Notes under the pieces: model-generated
The model's input: only the letters and a program-made list of their open reading frames with translations
What the model was told of the DNA's origin: nothing
Databases searched by the model: none
Shown here: piece by piece, positions 18,232 to 26,122 of the stretch
Position numbering within the stretch: position 1 is the stretch's first letter
How the letters are laid out: each line of letters opens with the position of its first letter
From: Natronoglomus mannanivorans
Lineage (GTDB): Archaea; Halobacteriota; Halobacteria; Halobacteriales; Natrialbaceae
Direction of reading: 5' to 3'
NCBI GenBank assembly: GCA_025517485.1
Contig: JAOPKB010000011.1
Span: forward strand, 62,001 to 126,000
DNA length: 64,000 bases
Made by a program: the position numbers and the translations under genes

Positions 18232-18615
18232 ATGAAGGAGTACAAGATGCGCCGCGGCGAACATCTCGAGGAGCGAATCCCCGACATGAAAGCCACAGTC
18301 GAAGACTATTTCGGTACGATCACCGAGACCGAGGAGTACAAGGGGAGCGAACTCTACGTCGTCGGCGAACCGGACAACCCCGTCTTCGAACGCATCACCG
18401 CTGGGACCGTCGAGTACTCCGGAAAGAAGGACAAACTCGGCGTCGACTTCGTCGAACGCGACCCGACCGAACTCGGTCCCGAAGAACTCGAGGCCGCGGG
18501 TGAAGCCGTCGACGCGAAAAACAGCTTCCTGCTCGAGGCGACGGGCCGTGACGCCAAGTCTCGCCGCGAGTCGATGAAACGAACGGTCGAAGACGATCCG
18601 GACCACGACTTCTAG
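18232..18615 (+). CDS. DUF5611-like small haloarchaeal protein
   Basis: A 127-residue protein starting MKEYKMRRGEHLEERIPDM, with a mixed alpha/beta pattern and the segment GTITETEEYKGSELYVVGEP. I match it to DUF5611 from memory. The frame is open to an ATG at 18193, but the ATG at 18232 gives the family N-terminus. Beyond its stop the accessory patch begins and base composition changes. Confidence 0.75.
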   Translation: MKEYKMRRGEHLEERIPDMKATVEDYFGTITETEEYKGSELYVVGEPDNPVFERITAGTVEYSGKKDKLGVDFVERDPTELGPEELEAAGEAVDAKNSFLLEATGRDAKSRRESMKRTVEDDPDHDF

Positions 18616-18686
18616 AAGAGAGTTACGGTACGTTTCGCTCTCGGAAGCGACAGTCGAACAGCCACCGGTACAGTAGAGTGGTCGAG

Positions 18687-18770
18687 AGTCGGGCGGGCGT
18701 CCTCAGAACTGAAGGTTCTGATGGGCTGCACAAGAGCTTGCTCTTGTGAACGCTGTATTCCCGCCCGACT
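18687..18770. repeat. Nested stem-loop with an 11-bp outer stem
   Basis: The arm agtcgggcggg (18687-18697) is exactly complementary to cccgcccgact (18760-18770). Inside are two more hairpins: tcagaac/gttctga (18703-18721) and cacaagagc/gctcttgtg (18729-18748). The whole 84 bases could fold as a three-way junction. Its position before a tnpB relic suggests a transposon end or guide-RNA (omega RNA) remnant, but this is an inference. Confidence 0.5.
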
Positions 18771-19343
18771 GCGCGACTCGTTCACTCACGTTCACTCCGT
18801 TGTCGTCTGAAAATCGGAGATTTTCGTGATCACGAGAGAGCGAAGCTCTCTCGAACGACTCTTTGAGGACCGGGGGGCTTAGCGCCCTCCCATTCAGCTA
18901 AAGAGTGCACGTCGTGTGGCGTTTCGACCGAGAAAACGCTGTGGGTCCGTGAACACTCTTGCCCGGCATGCGGGTTTGAGGTGGACAGAGATGCAAATGC
19001 AGCATGAAACATCCTTTTTCGGGGCATCACGAAGCGGTTAGGAGCGGACGCTCCGAATCAACGTCCTCAGAACCGTCCGGTTCCGATGTCGAGGCGAATC
19101 TCCGATTCGCCGACCATTGGGGAGCTTTGCTCTCTAAGAGACTGCGAAAATCGCCCAGCGATTCTCGAACGCCTGTGGAGACTGCGCTCCCTGTGGACAC
19201 CGTGTGTCTGCAAAGCGCGTTCGTGAGATTACATCTCACGGGCTGTCAGACGTGGTCTGACAACGTCGTGGAAACAGGAAGCCCCATTTGCTCACGGGCG
19301 CAAAGCGCCCGTTCGCATGGTTCGTGAGACCTTTGGTCTCACG
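18703..19343. repeat. Cluster of perfect short palindromes with 2-3 base loops
   Basis: At least nine perfect hairpins with 7-9 base arms and mostly 3-base loops occur in 640 bases: 18729-18748, 18809-18825, 18833-18853, 19093-19111, 19222-19240, 19244-19262, 19294-19312 and 19323-19343, plus the near-perfect 18703-18721 and 19145-19167 and shorter ones at 19041-19054 and 19070-19083. The arms differ from one hairpin to the next. Several interrupt the tnpB relic. One more (20432-20448) lies 1.1 kb further on. Confidence 0.8.
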
Positions 19344-19378
19344 CTACCCTCAAGCGCGAGCCGTCAGGCGAGCGGTAG
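18891..19378 (+). pseudogene. tnpB: Decayed 3' end of an IS200/IS605-type tnpB
   Basis: Only the C-terminal part of TnpB, the RNA-guided nuclease of IS605/IS1341 elements, can be read. From 18906 the frame gives CTSCG...VREHSCPACGFEVDRD and then ANAA, a TGA where the family has Trp, and NILFRG: the zinc ribbon and final catalytic region with a nonsense change. In other frames RTPVETALPVDTV (about 19167-19205), SAKR, VVETGSP and finally LKREPSGER with a TAG at 19376 follow. The pieces are separated by palindromic inserts, for example about 46 bases between SAKRV and VETGSP. No N-terminal part is present; the gene is dead. Confidence 0.8.
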
Positions 19379-19385
19379 GATGAGG

Positions 19386-19605
19386 TAGTTTGTCGACAAA
19401 TTGGAGTACAGCAACGTCAGCGAGAACCACGACCGGGAGCACGCTCACGGTTTCGACGGTGCGGAGCAACGGTTCCGACAGAAAGGAACGGGACCTGGTA
19501 CTTCTATCCATAGAAAGTGCTGTACAATCGTTCGTCGATAGCCCAAATAGTAGCACCGGTCAGGACGACGATCTGCGGAAGGATCGCCATAGCTACCGAT
19601 TCCAT
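19386..19605 (-). pseudogene. Possible remnant of a small membrane protein
   Basis: On the minus strand an ATG at 19605 opens a 33-residue hydrophobic frame (MAILPQIVVLTGATIWAIDE) that stops at a TAG. A shifted frame then carries another hydrophobic stretch (VSVLPVVVLADVAVLQFVDK). Together they look like two membrane helices of a frameshifted protein, perhaps related to the orphan membrane gene next to it. This is weak evidence. Confidence 0.3.
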
Positions 19606-19848
19606 CTCGCGATCGGTTCATTCGAGCCGATCGTCCGACGCGCTCCCGTCGGAGGTGAGTCTTCACAGCACCCTCCAAGAACAGACTAGAGACGGCCAGC
19701 CCGACTGGTCACGCAGCGGCGTCCGGTCTCGGCCAATCGCTCTCAGAATCGGGAGCGGGTGGTCCCACCGAACTGTGGTACAGGAGATCAACGAAGAGGG
19801 TTTCCAAACGGACTTCTGAGTAGATGTTCCGTTATGGACGGTCGACCA

Positions 19849-20298
19849 TCACAACGCTGACACCGTCCTCACAGCCCGGATCAGCACGTGAATAGTGATG
19901 GCAACCGAGGAACCGATGAACGGAATTCCCCCAGCGAACAGCAAGCGCTGTGCCGTAGTCTGGTCGAAGCCCCCTTGTGTAGAGAGAGTGACGACCAAGA
20001 AACCGACGAGACAGACAACCAGCAATCCGACGACGAGCTGGCTCACCGGAGGCCCGTCGAGAACGTACCGAACCATGGTCACACCACCGAAAACGAGCAT
20101 AGGGATAGCACCGATTGCTACCCAAACAAGAATGTGAAATATAAAAAGTTCCCTGTCTGGAGGCCAAATTCCAGCGTCCAGCGACAGGAAGACGATAAGT
20201 CCAGCAGAAAGCACAATGGGAAGAACGCTGAGGACCTCGATAGCCAGAAGCACCCCTTCCGAGACCGAAGAAGAGCTTCTATCTACCTCTTCGAACAT
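19849..20298 (-). CDS. Orphan four-helix membrane protein in the accessory patch
   Basis: A 149-residue protein with four predicted membrane helices: about residues 16-37, 48-70, 80-103 and 118-140 (VLLAIEVLSVLPIVLSAGLI; LVVGLLVVCLVGFLVVTLST). Base composition is clearly less GC-rich than in neighbouring genes and the leader is A/T-rich, signs of acquired DNA. I recognise no family. It lies between the tnpB relic and tRNA-Thr and may be cargo of the former element. Confidence 0.65.
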   Translation of the reverse strand: MFEEVDRSSSSVSEGVLLAIEVLSVLPIVLSAGLIVFLSLDAGIWPPDRELFIFHILVWVAIGAIPMLVFGGVTMVRYVLDGPPVSQLVVGLLVVCLVGFLVVTLSTQGGFDQTTAQRLLFAGGIPFIGSSVAITIHVLIRAVRTVSAL

Positions 20299-20703
20299 TA
20301 ATCGTATAGAATATGTTATCGCTAATCAAATATAACTACTGATCAATGCCCGCTTCAACCGAGAACTCCAGACGGATTCTCACCGTGTTGGTGTTTCGGT
20401 GAGACTGTAAACCGGAAAGCATCCACGCTGAGCAAATCGAAGATTTGCGACGTACGCGAATCGTCGGCTTCGTTTGACTCAGGATTCCCCCGCGTTGACG
20501 TGAAGGAGGCTGTCACCCTTCGAGTTCGGCGATTTGAACGGACTTGCCGTCTCAATATCGATAACGAGGGAAGCCATAGTTACGAAGAAGGAAACATCTC
20601 CAACAGATTGCTTTGAAATACCACCGTCGGAACACCGTCTCGAGTGTGTCAACTGGAACGTCGCGGTGCGGATGCGAAGTATGCTTTCGAAGAAATCGTA
20701 TGA
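20299..20703. other. Gene-free A/T-richer gap with a palindrome and a transposon-end-like sequence
   Basis: About 400 bases with no convincing gene; the one minus-strand frame (20355-20555) has no family character. It contains the perfect 7-3-7 palindrome gcaaatc/gatttgc at 20432-20448 and the sequence described at 20478-20514. Confidence 0.5.
20478..20514. mobile_element. Possible right-end remnant of an IS1341-type element
   Basis: The stretch around aggattcccccgcgttgac followed by ggaggctgtca resembles, from memory, the terminal hairpin of haloarchaeal tnpB elements, in which a GC-rich stem precedes a short tail. The stem is imperfect here. If right, the relic spans 18.7-20.5 kb with later insertions. 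Confidence 0.25.
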
Positions 20704-20775
20704 AGCCTAGGCCGGGATTTGAACCCGGGCTCTCGTCCTTACCAAGGACGCGCTTTACCGCTAAGCTACCCAGGC
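20704..20775 (-). tRNA. tRNA-Thr (anticodon GGT)
   Basis: Read on the minus strand, the acceptor arm gcctggg pairs with cctaggc, allowing one G-T pair. The anticodon arm is cgtcc-ttggtaa-ggacg, giving anticodon GGT. The T arm is the standard gccgg/ccggc type with a ttcaaat loop. The discriminator base is T, as in archaeal threonine tRNAs. CCA is not encoded. The 3' end faces the accessory patch. Confidence 0.95.
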
Positions 20776-20865
20776 AGGCATGCTTTCGTTGGCCGGAACC
20801 GTCTTTATGAGTTTCGATTCACGGTAGGGCGTGCGGACGGTTAGCACTGGAATACGAGACCGGAC

Positions 20866-21783
20866 TCAGGGATCGGTCGCCGATGTCGCACGGTCGGTCT
20901 GGATGCCGTCGTTCGGAGCCGTGTCCGTCTCGGTGTCCGAGTCTGTGTCGGCTTCCGTCTCTGGCTCTGCCTCTGGTTCTGGTTCTGGTTCTGGCACCGA
21001 TTTAGACTCGTCAGCCGCCTCGAGCGCTGACTCCGACTCGCCATCTCCAAGAGCGCCGGCGGTCCCAGTGGTCCCCCCATCGGCCTCCACGGGTCCGATC
21101 GCCGGGAGACACGCCGACGCGGGCGGGAACTCCGTGCCGACGGCATCCGCGACGTCGTTGGCGATGGCGATCAGCGCCGGCGTCGGCGTCGAGTCGACCG
21201 CCGCAGCACCGGCCAGCACCGCGAGCTCGAGGACGTCGCGCTCGAGGTTCGCGTCGAGCGTCTCCTGATCGGTGTCCGACTCGGCGTCGTCACGCAGGGT
21301 CTGATCACGGCCGAACGCTTGCACGGTGCGGACGGCCTTGCCGGCGGCCTCGGTGCGAGCGAGCAGGTAGAAGCCGCGGGCGACGAGGATGTCCGCGGCG
21401 AGGATCGCGAGGTCGCTTTCGGTCTGAGTGTCGCTGTCGACGCCGGTGTCGATATCGGCGTCGGCGTCGGCGTCGAGCTCACCCGCACCATCGGTCTCGG
21501 TAGCAGTACCACCGCCCGTCCGGGTCCAGGGCTCGTCGTGTGCCAGCCGTCTGGTCAACCGAAGCCCTTCGTAGATGAGCTGAACGCCCGCCGCCTGGTT
21601 GGCGGTCGCCTCGAGGTCGAGGTCGGCGGTCGGGTCGATCGCGGCGGCGCTCTCGAGAGTCAGTACACCGGGAGTCATCGAAGCGCCGTCGAGAGTGTCA
21701 CCAATGACGTCGTGCAAGCGGGGCGGCTCGACGTCCGCGACGGCGTCGCGGGCGGCTCGCCGACAGCTGGCGGCCCTATCCAT
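20866..21783 (-). CDS. Helical haloarchaeal protein with acidic repeat tail (DUF7114-like)
   Basis: A 305-residue protein. Residues 1-100 and about 120-225 are alpha-helical (MDRAASCRRAARDAVADVEP; ARTEAAGKAVRTVQAFGRDQ), recalling the helical fold of polyprenyl synthases, though no DDxxD motif is present, so I would not call it an enzyme. Two low-complexity acidic segments occur, one near residue 105 and a long Glu/Pro, Thr/Asp repeat tail at the end. I associate it with DUF7114 with low certainty. Confidence 0.65.
   Translation of the reverse strand: MDRAASCRRAARDAVADVEPPRLHDVIGDTLDGASMTPGVLTLESAAAIDPTADLDLEATANQAAGVQLIYEGLRLTRRLAHDEPWTRTGGGTATETDGAGELDADADADIDTGVDSDTQTESDLAILAADILVARGFYLLARTEAAGKAVRTVQAFGRDQTLRDDAESDTDQETLDANLERDVLELAVLAGAAAVDSTPTPALIAIANDVADAVGTEFPPASACLPAIGPVEADGGTTGTAGALGDGESESALEAADESKSVPEPEPEPEAEPETEADTDSDTETDTAPNDGIQTDRATSATDP
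20911..21000. repeat. Simple hexamer-type repeat encoding a Glu-Pro/Asp-Thr tail
   Basis: Imperfect tandem units of ggttct/gtctcg type encode the PEPEPEPEAEPETEAD tail of the minus-strand gene. It is likely length-variable by slippage. Confidence 0.6.
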
Positions 21784-21843
21784 CGCCGCACAGTTACGGC
21801 GGGGGAGGCAAAGACCTTTGGAAACGCTGGTCGACGTTGGGAC

Positions 21844-22554
21844 GTGATCCGAAGTCAGGGCGACGGCGACGTTCGGATCCTCACGTTCGATCGCCCGGTG
21901 GCACGAAATGCCCTCACCGAAGCGGGGTTAGACGAACTCGAGGCGGCCGTCCGCACAGCCGAAGAGCCCGTCATCTACCTCCACGGGGCCGGCTCGGCGT
22001 TCTGTGCGGGTGCCGACCTCGACACCGTCGCGGGACTCGACACGGAGGCCGCCGAAGCGTTCGCCAGACGCGGCCAGCGGGTCGCCCGCACGCTCGAGGA
22101 GACGACGTCGATCGTCGTCGCCGGCATCGACGGCCCGGCCCGCGGCGGCGGTCTCGAACTCGCACTCGCCTGTGACGTCCGCGTGGCGACCCCCGACGCG
22201 ACGCTGGGCGAGCCCGGCGTCACCTTCGGCCTCTTCGGTGCGTGGGGCGGAACCGTCCGCCTCCCGCGGATTCTGGGCGAGGGTGACGCCCTCGAGTTCG
22301 CGCTCTCGGGGCGTGTAGTCGACGCGGAGACCGCTTTGCGGATGGGGCTGGTCTCCCGAATCGAGGACGACCCGCGGGCGGTCGCCGAGGAGATCGCCGC
22401 GAACCCGGCGGATACGCTCGCCGTCCTCAAAGAACGGCTTCGGGACGGAAGCGACCGGGAGACGAAAGAGCGTCTCGAGGCCGAGGCGTTCGCAGAACTG
22501 GTCGGGACGCACGGGGACGAGATCGCGGCGACTCGAGAAGAAGATCGAGAGTGA
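21844..22554 (+). CDS. Enoyl-CoA hydratase/isomerase family protein
   Basis: A 236-residue crotonase-fold enzyme. The oxyanion-hole regions are present: AGSAFCAGADLD (about residues 48-59) and DGPARGGGLELALACDVRVA (about residues 98-117). The usual second catalytic Glu region reads GEPGVTFGLFGAWGGTVRL. The GTG at 21844 starts the crotonase fold; the frame stays open upstream but overlaps the divergent gene. The protein is somewhat short for fatty-acid beta-oxidation hydratases and the substrate is unknown. Confidence 0.87.
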   Translation: MIRSQGDGDVRILTFDRPVARNALTEAGLDELEAAVRTAEEPVIYLHGAGSAFCAGADLDTVAGLDTEAAEAFARRGQRVARTLEETTSIVVAGIDGPARGGGLELALACDVRVATPDATLGEPGVTFGLFGAWGGTVRLPRILGEGDALEFALSGRVVDAETALRMGLVSRIEDDPRAVAEEIAANPADTLAVLKERLRDGSDRETKERLEAEAFAELVGTHGDEIAATREEDRE

Positions 22555-22631
22555 GAGTGAGAGTGAAAACGAAAACGAGGACAGCAGCCCCGGAGCGACA
22601 ACAAAAAGGGGACGGCACTCGAGTTTACTCA

Positions 22632-22775
22632 CATCGCTCACCGTCGCGCAAAAGTCTCCACCAAAAACCGCTCGAGGAACCTCGCTTACGACAGCACGAT
22701 CGTGATCGGGTCCTTCCGGTCGATCGCCCGCTCTAACTCGTCGGCGATCGCGCTGCCCCGCGACACTTGAATCTC
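22632..22775 (-). repeat. Diverged tandem copy of the PINA gene 3' end
   Basis: About 144 bases repeat the 3' end and downstream flank of the PINA gene (other copy 22809-22957). The coding part is about 92 percent identical by eye and still reads EIQVSRGSAIADELERAI and then DRKDPITIVLS with a stop. Most coding differences are synonymous; one changes Pro to Leu next to the end. A GTG codon precedes the fragment in frame, but I see no reason to call it a gene. Confidence 0.85.
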
Positions 22776-22808
22776 ACACACGGACCTTTTTCCGCTCGGA
22801 TTCGCTCG

Positions 22809-22957
22809 CATCGCTCACTCATCCTCACGCAAAAATCTCCACCAAAAATACCGCCCAAGAGGTTTCGTCTACGACGGCACGATCGTGATCGGGTCCTTCC
22901 GATCGATCGCCCGCTCTAACTCGTCGGCGATCGCACTGCCCCGCGACACCTGGATTT
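22809..22957 (-). repeat. Second copy of the repeat: true 3' end of the PINA gene
   Basis: This copy includes the last codons and the flank of the full-length PINA gene, with the flank sharing caaaaatctccaccaaaaa with the other copy. The two copies are separated by about 33 bases. Confidence 0.85.
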
Positions 22958-24749
22958 CCCCGCCACGGCTCACCGTCGCAGTGAAGAGGTACTCGCCGTT
23001 AGCTTGCACTTCGACGGTCTCGCTCTGGTGGCCGTCGACGGGGACGACGATGTGTCTCGAGGTGATTTCGGGGGTGACGATCTGGCCGGCTGGCTGGCTC
23101 TGGCTGCCGGCGTTGCCGCCGCCGGAGTTCCCACTCGCACCCGCACTCGCTCCCTGATTCGGCTTCTCGTCGTGAGTTCGGACGTCGATGTCGATTCCGA
23201 GGCGGTTCTCGACGTCGGAGATGCGGCCGCCACCCTTGCCGATGACCGTCGAGATGTCGTTGTCGTCGACGTAGACGACCGCTCGATTCTTGTTCTTGAG
23301 TTCGACGTCGACGTAGCCCTGAGCGATCGAACGGATTTCGCGTTCGATCTCGCCTTTGGCGAGTCGGTCGACGCCGGTCTCCTGGTCGTCGTCCTGGTCG
23401 GCAAGCGGCACGGTAACGACCTGGCGGTTGAACGTGTAGATCTCGTACTCCGGTTCGCCGGTCTCGAACTCCGAGACGAGGATAACGGGTCGGGCGAGGT
23501 CCTCCTCGGTGAGTCCCGCCGGGACCTTCACTTCGGTCTTCACGTCGTAGACTTTGGCGACCTCACCCGCCTCGATGTAGACGACGGTGTCGACCACTTG
23601 GGGAATCATCCCGAGTTCAACGCGGCCGACCAGCCGCTGGAGGGCGTCGATCGGGCGGGTGGCGTGGACGACGCCGATCATGCCCACGCCCGCCAGTCGC
23701 ATGTCCGCGAAGACCTCGAAGTCGTCAGTCTTGCGCACCTCGTCGTAGATGGTGTAGTCCGGCCGGACCATGAGCAGGGCGTCTGCGGTCTTTGCCATCT
23801 CGCCGCCCAGTTCGGTGTACTGGGTGATCTCCGGGCCGACCTGCAGGTCCCGGGGCTTTTCCATCGTCTTCACTGCGTACTCGTGGTCGTTGAGGTGGCG
23901 TGCAACCGCCTGTGCGAAGGTGGACTTCCCCGCACCCGGCGCACCGGAGATGAGGACGCCGCGCTGGCGTTCCAAGAGTCGGTCTTTCAACTCGTCGGCG
24001 TGCTCGTAGTCGTCGATGTCGGTCTGGGCGATCGGCCGCACTGCGGTGATCTCGATCCCGTCGGAAAACGGCGGGCGGGCGATGGCGATCCGGTAGTCGC
24101 GAAACTGGACGATCTTCATCCCCGGTTCGGAGAGTTCGATGAAGCCGCCGCTGGCCTCCTTGGCGCCGTCGACGATCTCGCGGGCGTACTCGTCGATGGT
24201 CTCCTCGTCCATCGGTTCGTCGCCGATCTCCTCGTAGCGCATCTCGCCGAGTGCGCCTCGCTTGGCCATCGGGACGGTGTCCGTCTTGAGGTGGACGCTC
24301 ATCGTCTGGTCGTCGAAGAAGTCCTCGACTCTGAGCTCGCCAATCTCGCGAACCTCGGGGGAGATGTACTCGACCTCGAGGCCTTTCGCCTGTGCGACCT
24401 CGGCTTGAACGATGTCGCTGGTGACGAAGGTGGCCTCGAGTTCCTCGGCAAGGTCGCGGATGAGAGCGTCGATCTCGCCTTCGGAGGCGTGGCCGCGTTC
24501 GATAGCGCTGGGTCGCTCGCCGACGTACTCGAGGTCGATGACCCCGTCGTCGGCGAGGTCGGCCAACCGTTTCAGCTCCGAGAGGCCGTCCCAGCCGCTG
24601 TCGTAGCCGTCGTTGGCCTGCGCCTCGAGTTCCGCGACGACGGCTTCCGGGACGCACACCGTCGCTCCCTCGAACTGCCCATCCTCGTCTTCGATCGCCA
24701 CTGAGACGCGGCCGTCGATAACCACGCTCGTGTCCGGCACGACGTTCAT
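22869..24749 (-). CDS. pinA: PIN-ATPase-KH protein (PINA family)
   Basis: A 626-residue three-domain protein. Residues 1-140 are a PIN domain (VVPDTSVVIDG, FVTSDIVQAEVA). Residues about 230-460 are a VirB11/PilT-type ATPase with Walker A GAPGAGKSTFAQ at about 269-280, and DYTIYDEVRKTDDF. Residues about 505-545 form a KH domain (VIGKGGGRISDVENRLGID). Crenarchaeal PINA is a hexameric ATPase that promotes Holliday-junction branch migration and interacts with the resolvase Hjc; the KH part binds nucleic acid. A Gly/Ser-rich linker (NQGASAGASGNSGGG) precedes the C-terminal strand domain whose end is duplicated downstream. Confidence 0.93.
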   Translation of the reverse strand: MNVVPDTSVVIDGRVSVAIEDEDGQFEGATVCVPEAVVAELEAQANDGYDSGWDGLSELKRLADLADDGVIDLEYVGERPSAIERGHASEGEIDALIRDLAEELEATFVTSDIVQAEVAQAKGLEVEYISPEVREIGELRVEDFFDDQTMSVHLKTDTVPMAKRGALGEMRYEEIGDEPMDEETIDEYAREIVDGAKEASGGFIELSEPGMKIVQFRDYRIAIARPPFSDGIEITAVRPIAQTDIDDYEHADELKDRLLERQRGVLISGAPGAGKSTFAQAVARHLNDHEYAVKTMEKPRDLQVGPEITQYTELGGEMAKTADALLMVRPDYTIYDEVRKTDDFEVFADMRLAGVGMIGVVHATRPIDALQRLVGRVELGMIPQVVDTVVYIEAGEVAKVYDVKTEVKVPAGLTEEDLARPVILVSEFETGEPEYEIYTFNRQVVTVPLADQDDDQETGVDRLAKGEIEREIRSIAQGYVDVELKNKNRAVVYVDDNDISTVIGKGGGRISDVENRLGIDIDVRTHDEKPNQGASAGASGNSGGGNAGSQSQPAGQIVTPEITSRHIVVPVDGHQSETVEVQANGEYLFTATVSRGGEIQVSRGSAIADELERAIDRKDPITIVPS

Positions 24750-24847
24750 GGCGGAGGATTCGACCCTCGCGAATAAAAGGCTGCGGGACGCGTCGTCGCG
24801 TCTCTATTCGCACCTCGGGCAGCACGCTTCGTCTTCGCACCTCGAGA

Positions 24848-25630
24848 TCAGGACGCCGAGTCGCGTTCGGACGCGTCCTCGAGCGGAACGTGCGTCGACC
24901 GTTCGCGGTAGTCCTCGTAGACTGTGGCGACCCACTCGCGAAACGCCGGGTCCTCGCTCTCGATACACGCGAGGAACGTCCCGTCGTCGTAGCCGCCGAC
25001 GAACGCGGCCTCGTCGGTCAGCGTTACGGCGAACTCGAGTTTCCGTGGCTGCTCGAGGACGCGCAGCGTGAACACCGACGCCGGAACGTCGACCGGCGGT
25101 GCCGCCTCGAGAACGTGGTGGGGAACGAGCAGCTCCGTCTCGACGCCGGCGGCGAGGAGGTCGCCGTGGACCTCCGTGAGGAGTTCGCTGAAGACGGGCA
25201 GGATGCCGCGGATCGACGACGTCGACGTCGAGGCCATCGCGTTTCGGTAGTGGGTCAGCGGTTCGTGGGGACTGTTCGGATCCGCAACCGAGATCGTCGC
25301 GTCGGTGAGCAGGCGTGGGTCGAACGAGTCGTCGAGTTTCGAGAGCGTCCGAACGGCCTGCTCGTGTTCTTCGACCATCGAGAGTCGTTCGCAGAAGTCC
25401 GTCGCGGCCCGACAGACGGCGTCACCGATCGGCGTGAGTTCGTAGTGTCCGTCCGTTTTCTCGACCCACTCGAGGTCGCGACACTGATTGAGGTGGCGCT
25501 GGACGGTCACGCGCGACGCCGACAGCGCGTCGGTGAGTTCGCGCGTGTCCGCCGGCTCCGATTCGAGCGTCCGAAGGACCTCGAGACGGTGTGGTGACGA
25601 AAACAACTGCGTTCCCCACGAATAACACAT
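24848..25630 (-). CDS. Winged-helix regulator with FilR1-type sensor domain
   Basis: A 260-residue transcription regulator. The N-terminal winged helix spans residues 8-80 (SSPHRLEVLRTL; SASRVTVQRHLNQCRDLEWV). The rest (residues about 110-240) resembles the methanogenesis-regulator FilR1 middle domain, a possible ligand-binding fold, with VFTLRVLEQPRKLEFAVTLT and AAFVGGYDDGTF. Haloarchaea carry many such paralogues of unknown effectors. The start is the ATG at 25630; a promoter would lie in the A/T-rich stretch just upstream (gtaatattgctta). Confidence 0.85.
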   Translation of the reverse strand: MCYSWGTQLFSSPHRLEVLRTLESEPADTRELTDALSASRVTVQRHLNQCRDLEWVEKTDGHYELTPIGDAVCRAATDFCERLSMVEEHEQAVRTLSKLDDSFDPRLLTDATISVADPNSPHEPLTHYRNAMASTSTSSIRGILPVFSELLTEVHGDLLAAGVETELLVPHHVLEAAPPVDVPASVFTLRVLEQPRKLEFAVTLTDEAAFVGGYDDGTFLACIESEDPAFREWVATVYEDYRERSTHVPLEDASERDSAS

Positions 25631-26122
25631 CGTTGATATCTCTATCCGGGTCGGTAATATTGCTTATGGTAACTGGCGCAGGCAGACGACCGCTCGAGAA
25701 ACGGTTTCAGTCCCCGTCGGGCAATTTCGTGCCGTTCAGGACCGATCAGTCTCGATTCAGGGGGTGTACCGAATCGGTCGTGGTGTTCTCTCCGTGAACA
25801 CCCGTACAACAAGTAAGGTAAGGTGCCCGACCAGCAAATACGCAGACGGCGACACGACACCCCGTTCGACCGTGGCTGTCACTCGTGTGACCCACGCGTG
25901 AACCCAGGTGTGAAGTCGTAGGCCTCTGACACATCGGGGTGGACTCGAGAGCCGTTTTCGACGTCCATCCTCTTGGTGCCTCGACGGGTTCGATACCGCC
26001 CCTACTGGTCCACTGACGCTCGAGTCGTACCGCTCTCGGTTCCGTCCACGCCCTCCATCGCGATCTCCGTTCTCTCACCATCATCGCTCAGCGACGGCGA
26101 TTCGTGGCCGAGATCCAATCGA
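25631..26122. other. Gene-free region between the regulator and the hybrid kinase
   Basis: About 490 bases. No frame has protein character. The only structured item seen is a 7-bp hairpin, ggtgttc/gaacacc, at 25782-25802. Confidence 0.45.

Noticed and set aside
18830..19030. A small minus-strand protein within the tnpB relic
   Set aside because: Its sequence is the reverse of the TnpB zinc-ribbon coding region and has no character of its own.
18703..19343. A CRISPR array in the palindrome cluster
   Set aside because: The hairpin arms all differ and spacing is irregular; there is no repeated unit with unique spacers and no cas gene.
20355..20555. A 66-codon minus-strand frame between the orphan membrane gene and tRNA-Thr
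   Set aside because: It crosses the perfect palindrome and the transposon-end-like sequence, starts without a promoter-like signal and resembles no family I know.
20704..20775. An integrative element with integrase at tRNA-Thr
   Set aside because: No integrase gene or repeated tRNA 3' end could be found by eye within the window.
20866..21783. Calling the DUF7114-like protein a polyprenyl synthase
   Set aside because: The helical pattern is similar but no Asp-rich substrate motif is present.
23004..24704. A 566-codon plus-strand frame across the PINA gene
   Set aside because: Antisense shadow of a three-domain protein with full motifs; no motif of its own.
25746..26084. A 112-codon minus-strand frame in the gap before the hybrid kinase
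   Set aside because: Arg/Thr/Pro-rich shadow-like composition and no conserved pattern; the region is treated as gene-free.
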